From assembly GCA_902785365.1 (NCBI GenBank), contig CACZYC010000020.1, forward strand, positions 55,234 to 119,233: a stretch of 64,000 nucleotides of DNA, read 5' to 3'. This stretch comes from an uncultured Ruminococcus sp. Lineage in GTDB: Bacteria > Bacillota > Clostridia > Oscillospirales > Acutalibacteraceae. Shown here piece by piece: positions 8,862-17,166 of the stretch. The notes under the pieces are model-generated. The model saw only the letters and a list, made by a program, of their open reading frames with translations. It did no database searches and was not told where the DNA came from. Both the position numbers and the translations under genes were made by a program. Position 1 is the first letter of the stretch; each line of letters opens with the position of its first letter.

Positions 8862-9278
8862 ATGTTTTCAGGTACTACGTTTAACTCAATAGACGCTAAG
8901 GGCAGAATCGTTCTGCCCGCTCGCTTCAGAGAAGAACTCGGCGAGACTTTTATAATCTCAAAGGGCTTTTCAAATTGTGTGCAGGTTCTTTCGCTTGAGG
9001 AGTTCCAAAACCTGCGAGAACAAATCAAAAGCCTTCCCGCCAGAAACGCCACGGCGCTTCGCTACCACGTTATAGCCACGGCTGTTGAGGTAAGCCCCAA
9101 CGCTCAGGGCAGGGTTTCTATTCCCCAAAGCCTGCGTGAGATTGCCTCGCTGGACAAGGAAGCGGCGGTTGTCGGTATGGATAACCGCATTGAAATCTGG
9201 AACAAGGATAAATTTGACGATATGATGAGCGAGAGCGAAGAGGCTCTTAACGAGGCGCTCTCACTGCTCAGTTTCTAA
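8862..9278 (+). CDS. mraZ: Transcriptional regulator MraZ
   Basis: 138 residues when started at the ATG at 8862, which gives the standard opening MFSGTTFNSIDAKGRIVLPARFRE; GAGGGGAG lies eight bases before it. Longer readings starting at 8790 or 8844 add residues that the family does not have. MraZ has two AbrB-like SpoVT domains, each with a DxKGR or xxQGR-type loop (DAKGRIVLP and NAQGRVSIP), which form a ring-shaped DNA-binding oligomer that represses the dcw promoter. As usual it is the first gene of the division/wall cluster. It is separated from rsmH here by a small inserted element. Confidence 0.93.
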   Translation: MFSGTTFNSIDAKGRIVLPARFREELGETFIISKGFSNCVQVLSLEEFQNLREQIKSLPARNATALRYHVIATAVEVSPNAQGRVSIPQSLREIASLDKEAAVVGMDNRIEIWNKDKFDDMMSESEEALNEALSLLSF

Positions 9279-9554
9279 GGGCATAAGGGGCAAATACAAA
9301 CCCGCTTTCTATAAAGAGCTTTTAGCAATTTACGGCTTATCAGTCTTGACAGGCGCCAGCCTGTCGGCGACTTCTGCACCGTAACTTACTTAAAATCTCA
9401 AATATAGAAAGTCCCTAAGGAGTTTTGCCGAGGCGGATTTTAGTCTGACCGCGGCAAAAGCGCAGCTAACCCTGACGGGTTGGCGAGCATTTTAACAAAG
9501 GGCAGGCAAAAATACGACCGTCAAAACCGAGTTCGTATTTACCCCTTATGCCCT
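9278..9554. mobile_element. MITE-like element between mraZ and rsmH
   Basis: A 24-base left end (AGGGCATAAGGGGCAAATAC...) at 9278-9302 is matched by an inverted copy ending GTATTTACCCCTTATGCCCT at 9531-9554, differing at only a few positions. The last A of the mraZ stop codon is the first base of the left end. Inside lie a second inverted pair (CTTTCTATA / TATAGAAAG) and small hairpins (GACAGGCGCCAGCCTGTC, AACCCTGACGGGTT). No coding capacity is visible. The structure suggests a non-autonomous transposable element. Confidence 0.65.
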
Positions 9555-9572
9555 ATACAGGAAAAGGCAGAT

Positions 9573-10508
9573 ATGGAATTTTTACACACACCTGTTCTGC
9601 TTAAAGAGGCTGTTGACGGGCTTGACATCAAGCCCAACGGCATCTATGTCGACGGCACAGCGGGCGGAGGAGGACACTCCGCCGAAATTTTAAGCCGTCT
9701 CAGTTCGGGAAAGCTCGTTTCCATCGACCAGGATCCCGACGCTATTTGTACAATTAAGCAGAAATTTAAAGATAACCACAACTCAATAATCATAAAAGGC
9801 AATTTCTCGGATATGAAAGCTCTGCTGGAGCACAGGGGAATCTGCCGTGTGGACGGCGTGCTGTTGGATATAGGCGTGTCGTCACATCAGCTGGACACTC
9901 CCGAAAGAGGTTTTTCTTTCCATGAGGACGCCGAGCTCGATATGCGTATGTCGCAGTCGGGTACAAGCGCGAAGGATTTGGTTAACACACTCTCTCAGCA
10001 GGAGCTGTCCCGCGTTATATTCGAATACGGCGAGGAAAAGTACGCGAACTCAATCGCTAAGGGCATCGTGAAGGCACGTGAGGAAAAACCGATTAACACA
10101 ACCTTTGAGCTTGCGGAGATAATACGCAACTCTGTGCCCGAAAAGGTCAGACGCGCGGGACATCCCGCCAGAAAAACTTTTCAGGCGCTCAGGATTGAGG
10201 TCAATCACGAGCTGGACTACCTGAAAAAAGGTCTCGAAGAGGCTTTTGAGCTTCTCTCAAGCGGCGGAAGGCTGGCTGTGATAACTTTTCACTCTCTTGA
10301 GGACAGAATTGTAAAGCAGACTATGGCGGATTGGTGCCGCGGATGCACCTGCCCCAAGGATTTCCCCGTATGTGTATGCGGCAAAAAACCTCGCGCGCAA
10401 TCTATTACGAGGAAACCTATTGTAGCAAATAAACAAGAATTGACCGCAAATCCGCGCTCGAGAAGTGCAAAACTAAGAATTTGCGAAAAATGTGTTGAAA
10501 ATTCTTAA
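9573..10508 (+). CDS. rsmH: 16S rRNA (cytosine(1402)-N4)-methyltransferase RsmH
   Basis: 311 residues from the ATG at 9573, which gives the standard opening MEFLHTPVLLKEAVDGL and has AGGAAAAGG upstream; the reading from 9480 adds a tail encoded by the inserted element. SAM-binding motif: YVDGTAGGGGHSAEIL. Other family blocks are LDIGVSSHQLDTPERGFSF, HPARKTFQALRIEVNHEL and the C-terminal AVITFHSLEDRIVK. RsmH methylates C1402 in the ribosomal P site. The C-terminal region has the Cys-rich insert CRGCTCPKDFPVCVCG, seen in many Firmicutes RsmH proteins. It is the second gene of the dcw cluster. Confidence 0.96.
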   Translation: MEFLHTPVLLKEAVDGLDIKPNGIYVDGTAGGGGHSAEILSRLSSGKLVSIDQDPDAICTIKQKFKDNHNSIIIKGNFSDMKALLEHRGICRVDGVLLDIGVSSHQLDTPERGFSFHEDAELDMRMSQSGTSAKDLVNTLSQQELSRVIFEYGEEKYANSIAKGIVKAREEKPINTTFELAEIIRNSVPEKVRRAGHPARKTFQALRIEVNHELDYLKKGLEEAFELLSSGGRLAVITFHSLEDRIVKQTMADWCRGCTCPKDFPVCVCGKKPRAQSITRKPIVANKQELTANPRSRSAKLRICEKCVENS

Positions 10509-10668
10509 TTTTTACTGGACATTTACCGCAACATAGTGTAGAATATAACAAGTTTGTTAACCAAATTACAAACCACAACAAATTGTGGTCAGACCGCTTA
10601 GACACACAACATTCTGTATATTTCGATAAAAGAAGTAAGGTATTTTCCATAGTAGAATTAAATAAATT

Positions 10669-10728
10669 TTGACAAAATGTAACTATTTTGTGTTAAGGAA
10701 ATATAAGTCCCCAAATTTGGTGTATAAT
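10669..10728 (+). promoter_or_regulatory. Possible promoter region ahead of ftsL
   Basis: A TTGACA at 10669-10674 and a separate TATAAT at 10723-10728 lie in the AT-rich 243-base gap between rsmH and ftsL. They are too far apart to pair with each other; TATAAT at about 24 bases before the ftsL start would need a weak upstream hexamer (AATATA). The gap contains nothing else recognisable. Confidence 0.35.
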
Positions 10729-10751
10729 AGGTAACCGTTGAGGTATTTTAG

Positions 10752-11267
10752 ATGGCATATGAAAATAACGCGGCTTATGAGTTCGACGTATTCAGAGACA
10801 ATACGGCTCCTAAGCTACCAAAGAAAGATAAAACTGAAAAGAAAAAGCAAGATAATAAAGTTGTAACCCTTCCTCAGGAAGCTTTAATAAAAATCAGAAG
10901 AAGAAAACATAACCCGTTCAAGCTCTTTTTGGGTACTGTAACGGCGGTTGTGATAACTGTGATTATCAGCGCTATTATTGTCGGGCAGGTTCAGCTTACA
11001 GAAGTTAACCAGCAGATTATCAACGCTGAGGAAACCCTGAGGAATTCGCAAAGTGCATATACTCAAAACCAGATGGCGATTCAATCCAAGCTTTCAACTT
11101 CCGAAATCGAAAAGTACGCGCAGGACAAGCTTGGAATGAGCAAGGCTGAAAACGTTCAGAAAGAGTATGTTTCACTCTCCGAAGGAGACAAGGCTGAAAT
11201 TTCAGAGAACGTTAATCGTAATTTCTTCCAGAAAGTTTTTGACGCGATTACTGGGCTTTGGTCATAA
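10752..11267 (+). CDS. ftsL: FtsL/septum-formation-initiator-like cell division protein
   Basis: 171 residues. A basic cytoplasmic N-terminal part (about residues 1-57, with KPF-like HNPFKLFLG at its end) precedes a single membrane segment (about 57-78, TVTAVVITVIISAIIVGQV). The short extracytoplasmic part has a coiled-coil stretch (QLTEVNQQIINAEETLRNSQ) and the FtsL/DivIC-like segment IEKYAQDKLGMSKAENVQKEYV. FtsL bridges FtsQ/DivIB and DivIC and activates the septal synthase FtsW-PBP. Sequence conservation in this family is low, so the assignment rests on topology and on the position between rsmH and the PBP gene, which is the usual ftsL slot. Confidence 0.8.
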   Translation: MAYENNAAYEFDVFRDNTAPKLPKKDKTEKKKQDNKVVTLPQEALIKIRRRKHNPFKLFLGTVTAVVITVIISAIIVGQVQLTEVNQQIINAEETLRNSQSAYTQNQMAIQSKLSTSEIEKYAQDKLGMSKAENVQKEYVSLSEGDKAEISENVNRNFFQKVFDAITGLWS

Positions 11268-11302
11268 CATCGGGTTTAATTTAATAGATATGTTATGGGA
11301 AT

Positions 11303-11334
11303 AAGAGTTAGGATTTATGTCTTAACTCTTTTTT
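11303..11334 (+). terminator. Terminator after ftsL
   Basis: The hairpin AAGAGTTA / TAACTCTT with a 12-base loop is followed by TTTT, starting 36 bases after the ftsL stop. Together with the type A repeat it suggests that the PBP gene downstream is not simply co-transcribed with ftsL. Confidence 0.65.
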
Positions 11335-11344
11335 GGTTAAATAA

Positions 11345-11646
11345 GGCTTCCCTTGGGAGACTCCCTTTTTAAGGGAGATGTCGCGAATGCGACAAAGGGT
11401 TTGCCGTCTCCCGCTAGGGAAAAGCTGTCAGGCGTAGCCTGACTGAAAAGGGTCCACTTGATATATACCTTTCTATCTAACGTCTGATAAAAAGACTGGA
11501 ACAAGGTTTGAACAAAGTCGGATAAATACAAAAGTCGGTGCACTTAACTATCAATATTGCAATAATACTTAACTTGCGCCAACCCTCTATCGGTTTTGTC
11601 ATTCTCTGCGAGAACGCCAAAACCACTTTCCCCCCGGGGGAAAGCT
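11345..11646. repeat. Type A intergenic repeat, copy 2 (long form)
   Basis: The left end is GGCTTCCCTTGGGAGACTCC, the right end CTTTCCCCCCGGGGGAAAGC. Inside are GTCAGGCGTAGCCTGAC and the central block with GACTGGAACAAGG and TTTGAACAAAGTCGGAT that is shared almost word for word with copy 3 at 16843-17146. It fills the gap between ftsL and the PBP gene, which otherwise holds no gene. Confidence 0.8.
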
Positions 11647-11681
11647 TATATAGATAAAATCATAATGGAAAGGAGCAGATT

Positions 11682-13931
11682 ATGGCGGATAATCGTGAAG
11701 TCAGAAGCAAAAAAGGTCTTTTGCAGCAGCTGAGATTCAGAACAACTGTTATTATACTTCTCGTGCTTGTACTCGGATTCGGAGCAATCGCGCTGAGACT
11801 GCTCTATCTTCAGCTTGTACAGGGCCCTGAGCTTCAGGAAAAAGCGGTTGAACAGCAGCTTGTAGACACCAAGCTCAGCGCTAAACGAGGCACAATCTAC
11901 GACGCTACGGGCAAGATTCTCGCCCAGAGCGCTACCGTATGGAAGGTTGTGCTCGCTCCCGCGTACCTTGAAAAAGAGGAACAGCGCGAGTATGTCGCTG
12001 AAAATCTTTCCAAAATTCTGGATTTAGATTATGACAATATGCTCGAAAAAACCAAGCAGAAGTCATACTACGTCATTGTAAAGCGTAAAATTGAGAGCGA
12101 CGAGCGTGACGCTCTGCTCAAATTCATCGAAAAGCTCGAGAAAAAGTATCCCGAGCTCTCCAACGTAATCACTCTGTTTGATGATTACCGCCGTTACTAT
12201 CCCTACAACGACCTCGCCTCATCCGTTATCGGTTTTACGGGTTCCGACGACCAGGGACTTGAGGGTGTTGAGTTCCAGTACGACAAGTATCTCACGGGTA
12301 CCCCGGGCAGAATCATTACGGCGCGCAACGCCAACCAGACAGATATGCCGTTCCAGTACGAGCAGAATGTCGAGGCTAAGGACGGCAACAACATCAACCT
12401 TACAATTGACGAGACTATCCAGTCCATAGCCGAAAAATATATGAAGCAGGGTCTTAAGGCTAACGACGTAAGAAACCGCGGCGTCTGTATTATTATGGAC
12501 GTAAACACGGGCGGACTGCTCGCCTGCGCTTCCGTAGACGGCTATAATCTGAACAAACCTTATGATTTGCCTAAGTCGGCAAAAGACAAGATTAGCCAGC
12601 TGCCTGAGAAGAAACGTCCCGAGGCGGAGAGCGCGGCTCTCGGCGCTATGTGGCGTAACAAGGCTATCGCCGACACCTACTACCCCGGTTCCGTTTTCAA
12701 GATGTGTACCGCTTCGATGGCGCTCAACGAGGGCACAGTCAGCGACGGTTCCACATTCACCTGCGGCGGCTCCGTAACAATTTACGATCACACAATCCAC
12801 TGTCACGAGCTGGGCGGTCACGGAACTCAGAACTTATTCCAGGCTATTACAAACTCCTGTAACCCCGCGTTTATTGCGATCGGACAGTCTTTGGGACCGA
12901 AAAAATTCTATAAATACTATCAGGCGTTTGGATTTTCCGAGCCCACGGGAATCGACCTCCCTGGTGAAGCGGATGACCAGTTCTTTAACGAGGACGGTTC
13001 AATGTCAGAGACCGACCTCGCGGTTGCCTCGTTCGGTCAGAACTTCTCGATTACGCCTATTCAGATGATTACGGCATGCGCGGCTGTGGCAAACGGCGGA
13101 AAAGTCGTTCAGCCCTATGTGGTTCAGTCGATTACCGATGTGGACGGCAACGTTATCAAGACCACCGAAAACACCGTAAAGCGTCAGGTTATTTCCGAGA
13201 AGGTTTCCAAGCAGATGTGCGACTACCTTGAGCGCAACACCACTCAGGGCGGAAGCAATAACGGATATATCGCGGGCTACCGTGTAGGCGGTAAGACAGG
13301 TACCTCCGAGAAGCTCACAACCACGGACGGTACAGAGGACTATATCTCCTCGTTCTGCGGATTCGCTCCCGCCGATAATCCCCGGGTAGCGTGTCTTGTA
13401 TTCTTCGATACGCCTAAAGGACCTAACTACTACGGCAGCCTTGTTTCGGCTCCTGTATTTGTAAATGTTATGAGCGAGGTTCTGCCTTACCTTGAGGTTC
13501 AGGCGGAATACTCCGACGATGAAAAACAATATGTTGACACAGTCGCGGGTTCCTATGTCGGACTCAGCGTCAAGAAAGCGAAGGCTCAGGCGAAGAAAGA
13601 CGGCTTCTCGGTTGTTGTCAAAGGCGACGGCAAAAAGGTTGTTTCTCAGATTCCGACAGCCGCGTCAAAGGTTCCATCCGGCGGTAATATCGTGCTTTAT
13701 ACCGACAGCCAATCGCGTTCCGAGAAGGTTACCGTTCCGAACTTTGTCGGTTCTTCGGTATCAACCGTTAAATCGCTCGCGGATTCAAATAATCTGAATG
13801 TCAGCATAATCGGCGCGTCCTCAAGCTCGGGCGGAATTTCAACAAGTCAGAGCGTTCCCGAGGGCAAAAAGGTTGACGCGGGTACGGTTATCAACGTAAC
13901 CTTCGGCGGCTCCAGTGTCGTGCATGACTAG
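11682..13931 (+). CDS. Class B penicillin-binding protein (SpoVD/FtsI-like) with two PASTA domains
   Basis: 749 residues. One N-terminal membrane segment (about residues 20-42) anchors the protein. The PBP dimerisation domain follows (LSAKRGTIYDATGKILAQS), then the transpeptidase domain with all three active-site motifs: SxxK as PGSVFKMC (about residue 335), SxN as TNSCNP (about 390) and KTG as VGGKTGTSEK (about 540). Two C-terminal PASTA domains start near YVGLSVKKAKAQAKKDG and VPNFVGSSVSTVKSLADS. This is the cross-linking partner of FtsW in septal wall synthesis; the PASTA domains make it PBP2x- or SpoVD-like. ATG at 11682 has AAAGGAGCAG upstream. The stop is followed within a few bases by the TCAGTG element carrying an S23 gene. 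Confidence 0.92.
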   Translation: MADNREVRSKKGLLQQLRFRTTVIILLVLVLGFGAIALRLLYLQLVQGPELQEKAVEQQLVDTKLSAKRGTIYDATGKILAQSATVWKVVLAPAYLEKEEQREYVAENLSKILDLDYDNMLEKTKQKSYYVIVKRKIESDERDALLKFIEKLEKKYPELSNVITLFDDYRRYYPYNDLASSVIGFTGSDDQGLEGVEFQYDKYLTGTPGRIITARNANQTDMPFQYEQNVEAKDGNNINLTIDETIQSIAEKYMKQGLKANDVRNRGVCIIMDVNTGGLLACASVDGYNLNKPYDLPKSAKDKISQLPEKKRPEAESAALGAMWRNKAIADTYYPGSVFKMCTASMALNEGTVSDGSTFTCGGSVTIYDHTIHCHELGGHGTQNLFQAITNSCNPAFIAIGQSLGPKKFYKYYQAFGFSEPTGIDLPGEADDQFFNEDGSMSETDLAVASFGQNFSITPIQMITACAAVANGGKVVQPYVVQSITDVDGNVIKTTENTVKRQVISEKVSKQMCDYLERNTTQGGSNNGYIAGYRVGGKTGTSEKLTTTDGTEDYISSFCGFAPADNPRVACLVFFDTPKGPNYYGSLVSAPVFVNVMSEVLPYLEVQAEYSDDEKQYVDTVAGSYVGLSVKKAKAQAKKDGFSVVVKGDGKKVVSQIPTAASKVPSGGNIVLYTDSQSRSEKVTVPNFVGSSVSTVKSLADSNNLNVSIIGASSSSGGISTSQSVPEGKKVDAGTVINVTFGGSSVVHD

Positions 13932-14366
13932 TTAGTGATCAGTGGTCAGTGATCAGTGATCAGTAATTAGGAGAAAAAATGGATATAAAAAGCTTTAAAG
14001 ATTTAATAGTATGGCAAAAATCTATAGATTTAGTTATAGATATATATAATTTAGTAAAGTTGCTTCCCGAAGATGAGAAATACGGCTTGTCCAGTCAAAT
14101 GCGACGCGCGGCTATTTCAATTCCGTCTAATATAGCGGAAGGACAACAACGCAAATCATCAAAAGAGTTTGTGAACTTTTTATCAATGGCGCGCGGTTCT
14201 AAAGCTGAACTGCAGACGCAATTGTACATTTGTTATAAACTAAAGCTTTTGTCAAAACAGCAGGTGGAACCGTCAATGGCTTTGCTTTCAGAGATTGGTA
14301 AGATGATAAGTAAGCTTATGGATTCATTAAACTGACCACTGACTGCTGACCACTGACCACTAAAGA
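13927..14366. mobile_element. TCAGTG inverted repeats enclosing a four-helix-bundle (S23) gene
   Basis: The left flank at 13933-13966 is built from GATCAGTGGTCAGTGATCAG units and the right flank at 14335-14362 from the inverse ACTGACCACTGACTGCTGAC units. They enclose exactly one gene at 13979-14335. The flanks match the ends of the non-coding type C elements at 8366, 23342 and 29820, so this looks like the gene-carrying member of the same family. It sits inside the wall cluster between the PBP gene and mraY. Confidence 0.65.
13979..14335 (+). CDS. Four helix bundle protein of the S23 / 23S rRNA intervening-sequence type
   Basis: 118 residues with the family hallmarks: IKSFKDLIVWQKSIDLVIDI at the start, YGLSSQMRRAAISIPSNIAEG in the middle and the NFLSMARGSKAELQTQL segment. 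Proteins of this family form small four-helix bundles, assemble as pentamers in characterised cases, and are known from intervening sequences in 23S rRNA genes and as Avd partners of diversity-generating retroelements; their general role is not known. TAGGAG lies 6 bases before the ATG. Codon use is more AT-rich than in the neighbouring wall genes, which fits horizontal arrival. It has no obvious link to peptidoglycan synthesis. Confidence 0.88.
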   Translation: MDIKSFKDLIVWQKSIDLVIDIYNLVKLLPEDEKYGLSSQMRRAAISIPSNIAEGQQRKSSKEFVNFLSMARGSKAELQTQLYICYKLKLLSKQQVEPSMALLSEIGKMISKLMDSLN

Positions 14367-14381
14367 GAAAGGAATGATAAT

Positions 14382-15407
14382 ATGCCGTTTGGTATCTGGA
14401 CATTTTTAACCGCGATAGCCGCGTTCGCGATTACCGCGCTGCTCGGTAAACCGATTATAAAATTCCTGCATAAGCTCAATTTCGGACAGACTATCCTGGA
14501 TATCGGTCCGTCATGGCACAAGGATAAGCAGGGAACGCCTACAATGGGCGGTATTATGTTCATAATCGGCATTTCCGTTGTCACTATCGTGAGCGTAGTG
14601 TTGTACAACATTTTCGGCACAAAGATAATCGGAGTGTATCAGGTTGACCCGTACAGGCTATCGACTCTTGTTTTCGCGGGTCTCGGACTTGCTTTGGCTC
14701 ACGGCGCAATAGGTTTTATTGACGACTATATCAAGGTCGTCAAAAAGCGCAACCTCGGTCTTACGGCTATCCAGAAGCTCGCGCTCCAGTTCGCGGCTAC
14801 GGCGGCGTATCTTGTGGTGCTCGGCTTTATGGGCAACGGCACTTCTATGGTAATTCCTTTCGCGGGAAAGGTTGATTTGGGCTGGTTATACTATGTGATT
14901 TCGGCAATCGTAATTGTCGGCATAGTGAACGCCGTCAATCTCACCGACGGAATCGACGGACTTGACGGTTCACTGACTTTCTTTGTATCATTGTTCTTTA
15001 TGCTAATCGCAAGTCTGCTCGGATATATGGGAGTAACATTCCTCGCGGCGGCTGTCGCGGGCGGATGCCTGGGCTTCCTCGTGTGGAATTTCCACCCCGC
15101 AAAGGTGTTTATGGGCGACACAGGCTCGCTGTTCCTCGGCGGAATGGTATGCGCTCTGGCTTATGCCGTTGATATGCCCATTCTGCTTTTGCCTTTGGGA
15201 ATTGTATATCTCTGCGAGATGTTCTCGGTTATTCTGCAGGTTGGATATTTCAAACTCACTCACGGAAAAAGGCTCTTTAAGATGAGCCCGATTCACCATC
15301 ACTTTGAGATGAGCGGATGGTCTGAAGTTAAGATTGTATCCGTGTTCAGCGCGGTTACGGTTGTGTTCGGAATAATCTCATTTCTGCTCGTATACTTTGG
15401 AGTATAA
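14382..15407 (+). CDS. mraY: Phospho-N-acetylmuramoyl-pentapeptide-transferase
   Basis: 341 residues with ten hydrophobic segments. MraY signatures are present: GTPTMGGIMF near residue 50, GFIDDYIKVVKKRN (the Asp-Asp pair that binds magnesium) near 115, NAVNLTDGIDGLDG near 187, FMGDTGSLFLGG near 245 and the histidine-rich MSPIHHHFEMSGW near 305. MraY transfers phospho-MurNAc-pentapeptide to undecaprenyl phosphate, giving lipid I, the first membrane step of peptidoglycan synthesis. AGAAAGGA precedes the ATG. It is the next wall gene after the PBP, interrupted only by the S23 element. Confidence 0.96.
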   Translation: MPFGIWTFLTAIAAFAITALLGKPIIKFLHKLNFGQTILDIGPSWHKDKQGTPTMGGIMFIIGISVVTIVSVVLYNIFGTKIIGVYQVDPYRLSTLVFAGLGLALAHGAIGFIDDYIKVVKKRNLGLTAIQKLALQFAATAAYLVVLGFMGNGTSMVIPFAGKVDLGWLYYVISAIVIVGIVNAVNLTDGIDGLDGSLTFFVSLFFMLIASLLGYMGVTFLAAAVAGGCLGFLVWNFHPAKVFMGDTGSLFLGGMVCALAYAVDMPILLLPLGIVYLCEMFSVILQVGYFKLTHGKRLFKMSPIHHHFEMSGWSEVKIVSVFSAVTVVFGIISFLLVYFGV

Positions 15408-15441
15408 ATTTATAATCGGGTGCGGGTGTCCCGCCCTAAAA

Positions 15442-15473
15442 ACTGACCACTAACCACTGACCACTGACCACTT
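15442..15473. repeat. Short TCAGTG-family repeat between mraY and ftsW
   Basis: ACTGACCACTAACCACTGAC and a further ACTGACCACT form an isolated one-sided array with the same unit as the ends of the type C elements. No matching opposite end lies nearby, so it is either a solo end or a degraded element. Confidence 0.6.
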
Positions 15474-15545
15474 TATCATTGTCGGTATAAGGCAGTAAGT
15501 GTTAGTAAATATTATAAGTAAGAAAATTTATCAGAGGTAGGTTAT

Positions 15546-16841
15546 ATGCTTCCGTTTGTACAGGTTATGCGTGAGGCTGATTACAACAAGCTTTACGACG
15601 AAAAATATAATAACAGCCGACAGCGCCGAGAGCGCCGTGACTCACGCAGAACCCGCCGAAGCGATTCGCGTGACAGGCGGCATCCCGCTCAGACAAAGCG
15701 CGCCAGGCTCAAACAGCGTATGTTTGACCGCGGAATGGGGTTGGATTTGCCTTTCCTCCTTCTGGTTCTCGTGCTGCTCGTTATCGGAATGATAATGATG
15801 TTTTCGGCGAGCTTTCCTGTCGCTTACTACAACCTCGGCGACAGCTACTATTACATAAAGCGTCAGGCTATATTCGCCGCGATAGGTTTAGCGGCGATGA
15901 TACTTCTGTCATTCTTCAACTATAACAAGCTGCACAAGGTATCGGCGCTGTTTATCGGAATATCATGGGTGCTTCTGGTTGTAGTTCTTTTAGTGCCCGG
16001 TGACGTCCACAGGTGGTTCGCTATCGGTAACTTTAACGTTCAGCCCTCTGAGATAGCCAAGTTTTCAATCATTGTATTCTTTGCTCATTGGGGCAGTATG
16101 TATTATGACAAAATGCAGTACGCCAAGTACAGCGTCTTGCCCGGACTTGTGGTTTTCGGAGTTACGGCGGCGCTTTTGGTGCTCGAGCCTCACTTCTCGG
16201 GTATTGTAATCATCGGTATACTCACGGTTGTTATGCTTTATCTCGGCGGAATGAAGGTTCGTTACCTTGTTATCGGATTGATAATTCTGTTTATCGCGGT
16301 GCTGATCGCGGCGGTTACGGGAATGCTGAGCTACGCTATGGAGCGTATGGACGGCTGGGGACAGGCGCTCAACTATACAAGCGCCTCCGACCCCGAAATG
16401 TGGAACACAACGTGGCAGACGAGAAACTCGCTGTACGCCATTGGTTCGGGCGGTCTGTTCGGATTGGGACTGGGTAATTCAAGGCAAAAGTTCCTCTATC
16501 TGCCCGAGCCCCAGAACGACTTTGTGTTCGCTATTGTATGTGAAGAAATAGGATATATCGGCGCGCTGATTATTCTGCTTATTTTCGCGCTTCTTGTATG
16601 GCGCGGAATCACCCTGAGTCTGCGCTCAAAAGACCGTTTCGGCAAGCTGTTGGGTATAGGACTTTCGGCACAGATAGGTATACAGGTTGTGCTGAATATT
16701 CTGGTTATTACCGACTGGCTGCCAAACACGGGTATCAGTCTGCCGTTCTTCAGCTACGGCGGCAGCTCGTTGATTATGCTTTTGGCTCAGATGGGACTGA
16801 TACTTTCCATTTCCAGAACTGCTAATATAGAGAAGCAGTAA
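15546..16841 (+). CDS. ftsW: Septal peptidoglycan glycosyltransferase FtsW
   Basis: 431 residues of the SEDS family. A basic, arginine-rich cytoplasmic tail of about 70 residues (ERRDSRRTRRSDSRDRR) precedes ten membrane segments. Family blocks include MMFSASFPVAYYN, the catalytic-region motif NFNVQPSEIAKFS, LLVLEPHFSGI with the Glu-Pro characteristic of the family, and the C-terminal TGISLPFFSYGGSSLI. FtsW polymerises lipid II into glycan strands at the septum together with its class B PBP. AGAGGTAGG precedes the ATG at 15546; an internal ATG at 15567 is a less likely start. The long basic tail is an unusual but plausible interaction surface. Confidence 0.94.
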   Translation: MLPFVQVMREADYNKLYDEKYNNSRQRRERRDSRRTRRSDSRDRRHPAQTKRARLKQRMFDRGMGLDLPFLLLVLVLLVIGMIMMFSASFPVAYYNLGDSYYYIKRQAIFAAIGLAAMILLSFFNYNKLHKVSALFIGISWVLLVVVLLVPGDVHRWFAIGNFNVQPSEIAKFSIIVFFAHWGSMYYDKMQYAKYSVLPGLVVFGVTAALLVLEPHFSGIVIIGILTVVMLYLGGMKVRYLVIGLIILFIAVLIAAVTGMLSYAMERMDGWGQALNYTSASDPEMWNTTWQTRNSLYAIGSGGLFGLGLGNSRQKFLYLPEPQNDFVFAIVCEEIGYIGALIILLIFALLVWRGITLSLRSKDRFGKLLGIGLSAQIGIQVVLNILVITDWLPNTGISLPFFSYGGSSLIMLLAQMGLILSISRTANIEKQ

Positions 16842-16842
16842 A

Positions 16843-17146
16843 GCCTTCCCTTGGGAAATTCCCCTGATAGGGGAAATGTCGGCAACGCCGACAAAAGGGT
16901 TGCCGTCTCCCGCTAGGGAAAAGGTGGCACGCCGCAGGCGTGACGGAAGAGGGTCCATTTTTATTAAAGACCTCTCTATCAAACATTTGTTAAACAGACT
17001 GGAACAAGGTTTGAACAAAGTCGGATTAATACAAAAATCGGTGTATTGAATTATCAATATTGATATAATACTTACTAACGCCTACCCTCTATCGATTTTT
17101 GTATCAACAAGTTGACACAAAAACCACTTTCCCCCCGGGGGAAAGC
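16843..17146. repeat. Type A intergenic repeat, copy 3 (long form)
   Basis: The left end GCCTTCCCTTGGGAAATTCC starts one base after the ftsW stop; the right end is CTTTCCCCCCGGGGGAAAGC. The internal palindrome here is GGCACGCCGCAGGCGTG, different from copies 1 and 2. The central block with GACTGGAACAAGG and TTTGAACAAAGTCGGAT matches copy 2. It fills the 325-base gap between ftsW and murG and contains nothing else. Confidence 0.8.
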
Positions 17147-17166
17147 AACAAGGTGGTATTTATACA

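Noticed and set aside
9480..9572. N-terminal extension of RsmH
   Set aside because: The extra 31 codons lie in the inserted element; the ATG at 9573 has the ribosome binding site and gives the family opening.
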